DNA of 64,000 nucleotides from RYN-230 sp963720645 (GTDB lineage: Bacteria; Actinomycetota; Actinomycetes; Streptosporangiales; Streptosporangiaceae). The stretch spans positions 1 to 64,000 of the forward strand of contig CAVRFX010000016.1 of assembly GCA_963720645.1 (NCBI GenBank), written 5' to 3'. The notes below the pieces were generated by a model. The model saw only the letters and a program-made list of their open reading frames with translations, did no database searches and was not told the DNA's origin. A program made the position numbers and the translations under genes. Each line of letters begins with the position of its first letter. Position 1 is the first letter of the stretch. Below, piece by piece: positions 8,926 to 17,704 of the stretch.

Positions 8926-10789
8926 GCCGGCTAGGGGTGCCGGGTGCCGTCAAACCCTGGCTAAGGAATGACGCTTGCACGGTCGGTAGTAACGAAATCC
9001 CCAGCCTGCGACCTTCACGCCTTGAACCGGCACTTCGCCGTACGGTTTAGCGCGGACAATCCGCCGCGACAATGTCTCGCCCACGTTCGCCTACGTCCGG
9101 GCAACGATTGCGAATTTCTCATCTTGTGCGCGACGATCCGCCGAAACAATCGCGACATTTCACAAATCCAGGCGACGCTTAGTACTCTATATTCGAATTC
9201 TTAATCCAAAGCGAGCGCTGTTACTGTAGCGGCACAAGGTTGTTTCTCGGAAACATGTCACTATTAGCCAAATATTAGCCCTGACCTTGTAGGCGTTGAG
9301 TCCCAACATCTTCAGAGACAGATCGATTGGGAGAAATTGGACGCTCTTTGCCATCGGCGGCAGGTGTTCCAATATGAAAGTGTAACAGGTGTAACATGGC
9401 GCAACGAAAGCTAACGCGCTTAGCAATGCAATTAAAGAAGCCAGCTCATCAATAAAGAGGTTTCTTGAACTATCAGTTCAACACCCTCAAGCGCGAGGGT
9501 GTGGCGGCGATCCGCTGGGTAAACCGGACCCGGAAAGGAATGCCTTACTGGCTATGCACGCCTTTACGGCGAGCTCGAAGTGCAACGCGAAATCAGCTCA
9601 ACTGTGTATGCGATGGTGCGCCGCTTGTTCACGCTCGTCATGCCCGCGAGGCGATCTTTACCAGCGTTCCTGCAGCTAAGGGAGCGGGCGTTCACCTAAT
9701 GGATGGCTTTGGTGACGCAGCGCCAAATCGAGTGGTCTTTGGTGGATATCGAATGGCCGACGGCAGAGCACTGGATGGAATACCCGATGATTTTGTTGTC
9801 GATCCGTGGTTGTTCGATGATCATGAATGGGGCCGCGAGCGGCTGGGTGGGTTGAAGAAATCCGTCGCGGCAGCCAGTGCTGCTGATGAAATCTGCTGTT
9901 GGACCTCAGAGCAGTTGCTGACGCTGGCAACTATTGCCGCCGACGTGGGCTAAACAAGCCCATGGCTGCTTCGAGCTGAATACGCCTTACAAGCTGTTGG
10001 TCGTCCGCCGGCTGGGTGGTTGGACAGGTGAACGGAGTAACACGCCGCTTGTCTGGGCCAACCGTGGTGAAAAAGTAATATTTGACAAACTTGAACACGC
10101 CAAAACGATTGCTTTGGCATCTGTGCCGAACCTGGAGTGGATGGCCGTATTTGCGGAATGCAGTGGGGTAAACGCACCAACAACTAACGCGCCGGGCAAT
10201 GTGAAGCCGATCAGTCGGGAGCAGATGGGGGAAACTGTGGTTGGTCAGGGAAGCTGCGGCAGAGAAGCGAACACCGAAACTGCCCGCACGGCCTGCCGAT
10301 CCTTCAGCAGCCGTTGAACGTATCGCGAGCAAGTCGATTGCAGCAGATCAACAAGTCGCCGGTTGATGTTGTTGGATATTATGGAAGTCCCACAACGCAG
10401 CCAGCAAGCAGGCGCCTGCGGCATTTATCGAAGTTAATAGTGAAACTGAGTGAACCACGGTGCGAGTGCGCACCCAGACGCGAGCAACTATTTGGAACAA
10501 GTCCGCGGCTACTGCCGTGACGCTCAGTGCCCATCCCACCACACCTAATTGAGAACGTGCGCCCGCTGGCTGTGCCTTATCAAGGTCAACAAGGTGTAGA
10601 CCGCCCTCAAGCGTCGTTCGAAGCACACCTTGCCACCTTGCCGGCGCGAATTAGCCCGCCGTGCAGACATAAATTCACACAGCATCGGTTTATCGAGCTC
10701 GGGTGTTCACCAGTCGCATTCGACTGTTCGCGGGAGTCACAGGGGATGCCACCGTGACAGGAACGATCACAAGCACCGTAATAGCAAAA
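8926..10789. other. Region without a secure gene
   Basis: Open frames exist here, for example 9465-9953 and 9934-10317 on the plus strand, but none reads as a whole protein. Short sensible stretches such as FVVDPWLFDDHEWGRERLGG and LLVVRRLGGWTGE appear in different frames; the RLGGWTG piece recalls the C-terminus of IS4-type transposases, which is too little to call one. I see a mosaic of decayed or error-rich sequence and no RNA gene. Confidence 0.4.
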
Positions 10790-10811
10790 GGCCCCGGCGG
10801 AGACCGGGGCC
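10790..10811. terminator. Strong GC hairpin, probable terminator
   Basis: GGCCCCGG and CCGGGGCC pair perfectly over 8 bp around a 6-base loop. AAAA precedes the stem and TTGTCTTTC follows it, so it could stop transcription from either side. No confident gene ends immediately before it. Confidence 0.6.
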
Positions 10812-11274
10812 TTGTCTTTCGGATGTCTACTAGGAGCCGCGATGGTCGCCGTCACAAGCGAAGGCTTGATGCGGTTGACGTTTAAAAAGCAGCCTTCCGG
10901 CAACGAGTGCGAAGGCGATCACAATAAGTCCGAGGACTTTTCTATTTGCATATCTCCTCAAGAGCAATCGCACTATACCACTCGCCGGCCAAGGATAGCA
11001 GCTAACGTTTGCGTGACATTGACCGGGACTGGTGCTGAATGACGTCCAGCGCTAACGACGTCACACAAACCGGATGGTGCAGATAATCATGCGCTTTGCT
11101 TCTCTAAAGATTGCCCGAAAACCGGCGATCTGCCAAAGTCGCCGCTTCCAAAATTGGCAGCCTAGTGCCATCGGAGGCGGCATTCCGAAAAAATTAATTT
11201 TCCATTATTTCGCGCTCACATCGGGCACCGATGAGCGGGCTCGCGTGCACATAACAAAATCAGGGAGATATGCT
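10812..11274. other. Gap before ModA-like gene
   Basis: About 460 bases with no convincing coding frame. An AT-rich segment near 11190-11215 (AAAAAATTAATTTTCC) may hold a promoter for the downstream gene; an AGGGAGATATG stretch at about 11262 looks like its ribosome site. Confidence 0.35.
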
Positions 11275-12029
11275 GTGAAAACAAAGTCTATACGGTCGCG
11301 TTGTTTATGCTCGCCGGCGTAGCGGTTGCCATACCGCCAATCACCGCCGCGCAGGCTGCTGAACTCCAGGTCTTGGCAGGCGGCGCGATGACCCAGGTTT
11401 GGGCGGAGATCAAGCCGAAATTTGAACGAATATCGGGGCGCAACTGGTGGTCTTTCGGGCACCACACCTAACCTGATCAAGGAAGCTGCCCTGGAGCAAG
11501 CCGTTTGACATTGGAGTTGTTCCTGTCGAAGTGATGCAAGACGGTGCGGCTCAGAGCCAAGTTTGTCTCCGGGCCGACGACCGATATCGCCCGCGTTGGT
11601 CTTGGCGTGGCCGTCCGCGCTGGCGCATCGAAGCCTGAAATTGGAACGGCCGATGCTACTCAAGGCGACGCTGCTCAAGGCTCAATCAATGATGCCGAAT
11701 TCCGGCAAGCGCGACTGGTTATTCAATTGCCAGGTGTTGATCAGCTTGGTATTTAGGAGCGAATGAAGGCGAAAATCGAAGCGCAGCCCAATAGTGCGTG
11801 CCAGTTGTCGCGGTCATCAGCGAAGCGATCAAGTCAGCCTATTTCCTCATCGATGTCCTCACCACGCCAGGCCTCGATGTTGTCGGCCCGTTTCCCTCCC
11901 CGAATTGCAAGAAACTGTCATCTTCACGGCGGGGGTCACAACTGACGCAAAAGATGTCGCCGCTGCCAAGGCGCTCATTGAATTCCTGAAAAGTCCGCCG
12001 CCGTGGCGATCATCAAATCACGCAGCATG
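11275..12029 (+). pseudogene. ModA-like periplasmic substrate-binding protein, many frameshifts
   Basis: Pieces in three frames line up with a molybdate-type extracytoplasmic binding protein of about 250 residues. In order: a signal-like start with an AELQVLAGGAMTQVWAEIKP strand, the phosphate/oxyanion region PFDIGVVPVEVMQDGA, then FVSGPTTDIARVGLGVAVRA with GASKP, LKATLLKAQS, LTTPGLDVVGPFP, and finally ELQETVIFTAGVTTDAKDVA followed by AAAKALIEFLKS. These are the expected landmarks of proteins that capture an oxyanion for an ABC transporter. At least six frame changes occur in 750 bases. No permease or ATPase gene is adjacent, so the ligand is unknown. The dense breaks with preserved order fit raw-read error. 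Confidence 0.65.
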
Positions 12030-12366
12030 AAACGCAGGCTGAAACGGAAAACGGCTGGGCAACTATATTTAGCGCGTCGTTGCGTTTGCCGCGACGCACC
12101 AATGCAGATATCAAGAATCAACAGCTCCGGCCAAACGTAAATTTTGGCCCCCGACCGTTGTGACGTGGATGGCTCAATTTGAACATGCTGAACACAAATC
12201 AGAAGGAAATGATCAGCCTGCGGGGTTACTTTGATGGCAACATACTACACCATGCAATGCGGCTCATCGGGCTAAACATCGCCCAATCGTCAAGGGGGTA
12301 AGCAGCTTACAAATCGGTTGCTCGCGGGCGGCGCATACGCACCGCCGAATCGAAGGGGCGCTAAAA
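12030..12366. other. Gap between ModA-like and DoxX genes
   Basis: About 340 bases. A short frame from 12185 reads LNTNQKEMISLRGYFDGNIL but stops after some 40 codons and matches nothing I know. No RNA or repeat seen. Confidence 0.35.
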
Positions 12367-12773
12367 ATGGAAACAAGCTGAACAAGAATTCCAACCGCAG
12401 ATTTCTGAGCGTCTACAAATTATAGCCGGCTTACTATTTCTGAGTTCCGGCCTACAGAAGTGGTTCGGCTTTCCGGTGGCTAATCCGAACTTCGCAAAAA
12501 TCACATTGATTTCGATGATCGGCATCGCCGGCTTGATCGAGAAGATCGGCGGCGCACTAGTGACGGTCGGTTTGTACACACGAGCCGCAGCCTTCATCAT
12601 GTCGGGCGAAATGGCCGTGGCATATTGGTATTACGCCGGCCGTCCAGCTAAGGGATTCATGCGATCCAAAACGGCGGTACTCTCGAAGTGCTGTTTTGTT
12701 TCGTTTCTTTTATCTAGTATTTGCTGGCGCCGGCCCTTGGAGCCTCGACGCCGTGTGGCGAAAGAAGGCCTAG
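12367..12773 (+). pseudogene. DoxX-family membrane protein, frameshifted
   Basis: DoxX proteins are four-helix membrane proteins linked to redox stress. Joined frames give about 130 residues: LQIIAGLLFLSSGLQKWFGF (helix 1), TLISMIGIAGLIEKIGGALV and TVGLYTRAAAFIMSGEMAVA (helices 2 and 3), then in another frame AIQNGGTLEVLFCFVSF and FYLVFAGAGPWSLDAVWRKK ending at TAG 12771. The closing GPWSLDAVWR is a family hallmark. Breaks lie near 12375, 12660 and 12710. It probably was, or is, a complete gene. The next gene downstream encodes an HbpS-like protein about 100 bases away on the same strand. Confidence 0.7.
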
Positions 12774-12878
12774 CTGTCGGCTGCCTGCTGTTGCCGGCGC
12801 TGGACGAAGGGAAGCGGCTACATGAGGCGGTCTTTCTTCGTAAAGTCCCGGGATCAGTCAAACCAAGGGGGACAGATC

Positions 12879-13369
12879 ATGAAACACGCGTCCAATCTGG
12901 CGATCGTCGTAGTTGGTACGTTGATTGGTGCACCGGTGACTTGGGCCGATACGATACCGACGCACCGAATCCCGGCCGCGCTCGCGCTCGAGGCGGCGGG
13001 CGAAACGGTCGCGGCGTGCGCCCGGCAGGGTTATCTGAAACCGCAGTCGTGCTCGATGCCGACGGCGCGACATCACGGCGTTGCAAGGCGACAGAACCGG
13101 TATCCATAGGCTCGATAGCGCCTACGACAAGGCCTACACCAGCGGATCATTCAAGAATGGCATTATGCGCTTCCCGAGCGCGCAAGGGCGAGAATTCGAT
13201 CGCCCCTCTCGCGAAGCTACCGCATGTGATGTTCTTCGGCGGCGGCATGGTGATTAAGCTAGGCGAAGAGGTGATCGGCTCTACCAGCGCGGCCGGCACA
13301 CCCGGGGCCGAGCTCGACGACGGATGCGCACATCCGGGGCTCAACGAGATTCGCGATCGGTTGAAGTGA
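12879..13369 (+). pseudogene. HbpS/GlcG-like (DUF336) exported protein, frameshifted
   Basis: An AAGGGGGACAG ribosome site precedes ATG 12879. The start codes a signal peptide, MKHASNLAIVVVGTLIGAPV ending TWA. The mature part follows the GlcG/HbpS family, which includes haem-binding and redox-sensing proteins: ALALEAAGETVAACARQGY, then in other frames ALQGDRTGIHRLDSAYDKAY, then LAKLPHVMFFGGGMVIKLGE followed by EVIGS, and GAPGAELDD-like GTPGAELDDGCAHPGLNEIR ending DRLK. Breaks lie near 13050 and 13150. Length about 160 residues is normal. It likely acts in the periplasm; ligand not shown by the sequence. Confidence 0.7.
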
Positions 13370-13593
13370 CGCGCAGGATCACACGCGTCACGTCCGCTTT
13401 ACTCCGAATAACCAACATCCAGCAGATGGCCTGCCAGAACGGGCTTAGCAAAGGTGAAAAGGTGGCCGACCTCCTGGCGTGGGACTGAGAGCGGGGTCTC
13501 CGAACACAGAATTACTGTGACTATAACAAGCCTTCAACTTTTAATAGCCAAGTACTGAGCATCGATACACATGGGCCAAACTGCCTGAAGAGA

Positions 13594-14701
13594 ATGACGA
13601 TGCCGTCGGCAGCAAGACTTGCTCCCATCCCGATCGTCGATGTTCGGGACGATGGGCCCGTTCGCCACGCTACCGAAGGCCGCGCGCGTGCACGGGCTCT
13701 GCGCGACGAATGCGTTGGCTGGTTGCCGCGCGTCGCGAGCGGGCCTGCTGCCGGCTATGAACTCGGTGACCCGCCGCTGGCTTCTGCGATCACGTTCGCC
13801 TTATGCGGCGGAGGTCCACGCCATTGCGGCAGAGCTCGGCTTTCCCGGCATCTGGTTTCTCAACGGCTGCTATCAGTGGGGTTGCACCGCGCTCGCTTGC
13901 GAACAAGGCGGCGCGCCGTGGCTTGTGCGGACGCTCGATTGGCCGTTTCCGGGGCTCGGCCGTCACCTGGAAGTGGCGCGGATGCGGGGCGCCGCTGGGG
14001 ATTTCGACAACGTGACGTGGCCGGCCTATGTCGGAATACTGACGGCGTCGGCGCCAGGACGTTTCGCCGCCTGCATCAACCAGGCTCCGATGTGGCGGCG
14101 CACCCGGAGACCCTGGCTGCGACCCTATGACATTGCCTTGAATGCGCGGCGGACGTGGCGGATCCGCTCCATTCCGCCCGACCATCTGCTGCGTGAGGTG
14201 TTCGAGACCTGCAAGACCTTCCGCGAAGCGAAGCATCGCCTGGAGACGACGCCGATCGCCCGCCCGTAATCTACATATTGGTCGGTTGCTATCATGGTGA
14301 GCGGTGCGTGATCGAGCGCACGAAGACGGCTTCGCCAGCCGCGAACACGATACCGGAGCCGCAAACGACTGGCTGCGAAGCCGGCCGCCTTGGGAAGCAC
14401 GCGTGGGCGCTGAGGTCCTTTTCACACGCACCTTCGACAAAGCGGCCGAGAACAGTCGCACAAGACGTGATCACCTTGCGGCTTGGCCCAGTCCCTTTGT
14501 GGAGGATTTGGGTGGGTATCGCCACCGGTACTCAATTCCCAGACCCGACTTGCGGTCGAGATGTCTCCTGCGACCGGCGTGCTCCGGGCAATCGGCTACG
14601 AACAGACCGAAGGCCAGGAACTGCCGAAGCCAGTAACAGAACTGCTGCCCGGCGACAGTTGCTTGAAAGGTGCAGAGCTTGAGAAGCCCTTAAAAGCGTA
14701 A
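13594..14701 (+). pseudogene. Ntn-hydrolase-like protein (C45/acyltransferase type), many frameshifts
   Basis: Joined frames give a protein of about 350 residues: IPIVDVRDDGPVRHATEGRA, then LNSVTRRWLLRSRSPY-like sequence, AAELGFPGIWFLNGCYQWGC with a candidate nucleophile cysteine, WLVRTLDWPFPGLGRHLEVA, WPAYVGILTASAPGRFAACI followed by NQAPM, IPPDHLLREVFETCKTFREA, CVIERT, ANDWL, and GWVSPPVLNSQTRLAVEMSP near the end. Nucleophile, RTLDW and NQAP landmarks fit N-terminal-nucleophile hydrolases such as acyl-CoA:6-APA acyltransferase or bile-salt-hydrolase relatives, but the exact family is not certain. At least six frame changes. Substrate unknown. It is the last clearly alphaproteobacterial-looking gene before the junction. 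Confidence 0.5.
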
Positions 14702-14733
14702 AGGCCGCTGCTTGGCTTGTCGGCCCAGAGGGA

Positions 14734-15036
14734 CTAATCGTGTACCTTAAAATGTGCCGCCGGCATGTACGCGGCCCGCCGAAAGCGGGCAGCGAGTTTC
14801 GACAGTCGCCGACCACGCACCGGCCTGTTTGTCCTCGCCCATCTCATCGAGGTCCATCCAGGGTAATCAATTTCACGCAGAGCTTGTGCGAAGTCGCCGT
14901 GAGAAATCGCCTCGCCTCCACCTCCGCGAGAAACCGAGCGCTGATATGGAAGTGTTTGCAGCGCCCGCCCGCTGCCTCGATGCTCGCCGCATCGTTCAAC
15001 TGTCTGCTCGACTCGTCGTCTTGCTAGCGGGAACAT
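14734..15036 (-). other. Doubtful frame with sugar-isomerase-like patch
   Basis: The minus strand is open for 100 codons from ATG 15036. Only GDFAQALREIDYPGW looks like protein; it recalls the last strand and helix of xylose-isomerase-like TIM barrels (typically '-F--AL-EIGY-GW-TVE'). The remainder is arginine-rich and looks like the wrong frame. The start lies 14 bases from a direct repeat and inside the suspected junction, so even this piece may be composite. Confidence 0.2.
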
Positions 15037-15667
15037 CGGTGCTCCTTCACTGGCATTTTTTCACTGGCATTGCGGGCGCTAGCCGACGGCGTTTTCGGCG
15101 GCGGGCACATGGCTCGCAGGCCATGGTCGAGGAAGCGGATCATCCAGTCGAAGGTCTCGTCGGCGTCTGCGCTCCACTGGAAGCCGTCGGCGGCTTGCAG
15201 GCGGCGTATCCGTGGATGGTGCAGCGCAGGGTGCGGATGGCGTGGTCGATCTCGGTGTCGGCGATGCCGTACCCGCCCAGCATCGCCGCGATGGAGCCGA
15301 GGAGACGGCTGGTGGCCGTCATCAGCGGGTCGTCCGGGTCGGTGAGCTGCTGGCCAGTGGTGGCGGCGTAGCGGCCGGGGTGGGCGGTGACATAGGTCCG
15401 GATCGTGGTCAGCAGTGCGGTGAGCGCATCGAGCCCGGACCGGCCTTGCAGCGCGTCGCGGACCGCCTCGCCCAGTTCGGTCACGGCCTGGGTGGCGACG
15501 CGGCGCCGCAGGTCGGCCAGGTCGTCGACGTGCTTGTACAGCGACGGCACGCGGATGCCGAGCCGCTGGGCGACCCGCCCCATGGTCAGTTCCTGGTAGC
15601 CGGCCTGATCAGCCAGCTCAGCCGCCGCGGCGACCACGTCCTGGCTGCTCAGCCCCGCTCTAGGCAC
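15024..15667 (-). pseudogene. TetR-family regulator, one frameshift
   Basis: A transcription repressor of about 200 residues. The N-terminal helix-turn-helix (residues about 8-50) reads VVAAAAELADQAGYQELTMG then VAQRLGIRVPSLYKHVDDL. The ligand domain, of the WHG type, runs through AVRDALQGRSGLDAL and HAIRTLRCTIHGYAA. Near 15188 the frame shifts; the other frame continues sensibly with ADGFQWSADADETFDWMIRF and LDHGLRAM, the expected end of this domain, and closes at 15024. It sits 40 bases downstream of the hydrolase on the same strand, so the two form an operon, and the palindromes at 16585-16618 upstream of the hydrolase are its likely operator. The last 20 or so residues fall in the junction zone. 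Confidence 0.8.
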
Positions 15668-15706
15668 GAGAGTGCTCTTTGCAGGGCGGCGCTGGCGATG
15701 CTCAGG

Positions 15707-16553
15707 TCAGAGCAATGCGCGTACTTTGCCGAAAGGGATCACCAGCGCGGCGATCTGATCCGGGGACTGGGCATCGGATATGCCCGGCACCATCGACCAT
15801 CGCGACGGTGCTAAGCCCGGCTGGGATGGCCGCGGCGATCGCCTCGCCCTCGGCCCGGGGGTCGGGGAAGTCGGGGTCCTCGGTGCCCATGATGATCAGG
15901 GCCGGGCCCCGGATGCCGGCAGTTGCGCTTCAGCGTCGGCGGGCGTGGTCTTGAGGGTCTTGAGGAACTCGGCCATCCGGCCCGGCTCGGTCAGCTTGGC
16001 CCGCAGCCCCGCCATGTATTCGGCGTAGTCGGCGGGCTTGGTCGGGTAGGCCACATCCAGGTAGCTCATCCACAGGCGCAGACTACGGAAGATCGCGTGC
16101 CCCCCATCCGGGCCGTCCCCCGGCGGTAGCGCCGGATTCCAGCAGCCCGCCCAGGTCGGTCTTCTGGGTCCGGGTGAACGGGTTGATCTCCACGATGCCG
16201 CTGACCAGTTCCGGCTCCATGGCCGCCGCGATGGTGGCCGCCCCGCCGGAGATGGAATGCCCCACGATCACGGCGGGCCCGCCCAGGTGGCGGATCAGCG
16301 CGAGCAGGTCGCCTGCGATGTCGGTGCGGGAGATGGCGTCCTTGCCCGTGACCGACTTCCAGCCCATGCTGGAATCACCGTGACCGCGCAGGTCCGCGAC
16401 GGCGACCCGGTAGCCGGCCTGCGCCAGCCTGGGCGCCAGGAACCGGTAGGCCTGCCTGCGGTCCCCGATCCCGTGAGACAGCACGACCAGCGGGCCCTGC
16501 CCGGTCACGTCGTAGGCGATCCGGCCGCCCTCGATATCCGCGAACTCAGTCAT
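15707..16553 (-). pseudogene. Alpha/beta hydrolase, three frameshifts
   Basis: A cytosolic alpha/beta-fold hydrolase of about 280 residues, substrate unknown. The first 155 residues are continuous: VVLSHGIGDRRQAYRFLAPR (oxyanion HG), VADLRGHGDSS, and the nucleophile elbow VIVGHSISGGAATIAAAM. Frames then change near 16105 (giving LWMSYLDVAYPTKPADYAEY), near 15920 (giving IRGPALIIMGTEDPDFPDP with the likely acid residue) and near 15785, where GAGH supplies the catalytic histidine and DQIAALVIPFGKV the last helix. The complete triad survives, so indels in the read are likelier than decay. It is the first gene of an operon with TetR and is probably repressed by it. Confidence 0.75.
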
Positions 16554-16584
16554 CCTGGTTCCCCTCGCTTGCTTGAGTTTGAGC

Positions 16585-16618
16585 TAGCTTTATTAGACAT
16601 AAAGCTAATCTGATTAGC
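16585..16618. promoter_or_regulatory. Overlapping palindromes, probable TetR operator
   Basis: TAGCTTTAT (16585-16593) and ATAAAGCTA (16599-16607) form a perfect 9-bp inverted repeat with a 5-base spacer. A second perfect one, GCTAAT-CTG-ATTAGC, lies at 16604-16618 and shares bases with the first. They sit 32-65 bases upstream of the hydrolase start in an AT-rich island in very GC-rich DNA. Size and place fit an operator for the TetR protein encoded in the same operon. Confidence 0.7.
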
Positions 16619-17351
16619 CATCATTGTCAAAACGTCAAGTAGGGCTCTCGCTGCTGACCGGCGCGGTCATGCCCGCCTGATACATGGCGATTGGCCTAGT
16701 GCACGTGTTCTAATCGGTCAATGGAGGTGCGGCGACCTGCGTGGTGGGAGTACCCGGGAGCCTGCCATCACGGGCCCCGTAGGGACGGGCGGGTGATCGT
16801 AAGTTAGAGCCCGTGTGACTGCGAACCGGCTCTGGCTGAGCCGGGCCGCGGGCACCTGACCGTGTCCTGCCGCACGGCGGGCTGCCGGTTGCGCTGGGAC
16901 CAGCCGCGCTACGATCCGGGCAGTCAGGGCTGGGAACCAGGTCGGCCGGCTAACAACCCGAGCGAAACGGAGGACAGGCAAGTCCTTGCCGCATGTGTGT
17001 GGTTATGACTTGCAGGCGGGACCGAGGTTGCACTCGTCGGTGAGGCGGTCGAGCCAGGGGTGGTGTGGTCGCCGCCGCGCGGGACCCCGGTCGCGTCCCG
17101 CCGTATCTTCGGTTCCATCGATAGGCTCTTCGGCAGCCCGCCACGACAAGGCGGCGATCTGCCGTCGCCCGAAGGTGGACGACCTCCGCACGGAGATGGA
17201 AGCGGACTACCAAGCCCGTCCAGTGCTCGTCTAAGCCGGATTCATGAAAGCGAAGGACTCCGCGGCCAGGGATGTCGTCCAGGGCTACCGCGCTGGCCAG
17301 GCTGATCACTGCTCATTGCCGCCTGCGGGACTGGCTGGCAGGCGACTGACG
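16619..17351. other. Intergenic region carrying repeat copy 1
   Basis: About 730 bases with no credible gene; short frames on both strands are arginine/proline-rich shadows. It contains the first copy of the dispersed repeat at 16995-17021. Confidence 0.4.
16995..17021 (+). repeat. Dispersed repeat, copy 1
   Basis: This copy matches the core GGTTATGACTTGCAGGCGG exactly, with GTGTGT before it. The flank GACCGAGGTTGCACTC is looser. It lies between genes. See the finding on five same-strand copies. Confidence 0.65.
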
Positions 17352-17702
17352 TCATTCCCGTCCGTCCAGGCTCACATGCCTGACCAGCCAGTCAACTGTT
17401 CCGTCCGCCTGTTTCACCGGCTGCACAACCGGCCCGTATGGGCAGTCCTCGCGGACCTCATGCATCACCAGGTCACCGTCCGGCAGGTCGTGCAGACTAC
17501 TATCCGGCCCGCGCTCCAGCAGCCGTACTCCCGTGCCGCCGGATGCTGCGCCGGGACAGGAACGCCGCCGTGGCCGCTGAGGCCGCGCACCAGATCCCGG
17601 CACCGATGGCGTACGAGATCTGGCGGTGCGCGAGGTCAGCGCTGGCCTCAGCGCCGCTGAAGCAGGCCAGGGCCGTCAGCCCGCACAGACACCGCAGCCG
17701 CA
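17352..17702 (-). pseudogene. Small hypothetical exported or membrane protein, frameshifted
   Basis: A first frame from about 17700 reads VRLRCLCGLTALACFSGAEA then AIGAGIWCAASAATAAFL, a hydrophobic start that could be a signal or one to two membrane helices. Near 17545 the sense moves to the next frame, RLLERGPDSSLHDLPDGDLV, then MHEVREDCPYGPVVQPVKQA and ends DWLVRHVSLDGRE at 17352. Joined length is about 115 residues. No family recognised. It follows the large membrane protein gene directly on the same strand and may be transcribed with it. Confidence 0.45.
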
Positions 17703-17704
17703 CA

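Noticed and set aside
9465..9953. 162-codon plus-strand frame
   Set aside because: Only short patches look like protein and the start is unconvincing; left as a gap without a secure gene.
1..15020. A genuine ancient transfer of alphaproteobacterial DNA into the actinobacterium
   Set aside because: The different error densities and lack of any actinobacterial gene within the left part fit a chimera better; kept only as an alternative in the finding.
15070..15345. Plus-strand frame across the TetR gene
   Set aside because: It is the mirror of the TetR reading frame.
16986..17234. The V-C-G-Y peptide shared by frames over the repeat copies, as a possible conserved small gene
   Set aside because: Differences among copies include an indel and do not favour third codon positions, so the conservation is at DNA level.
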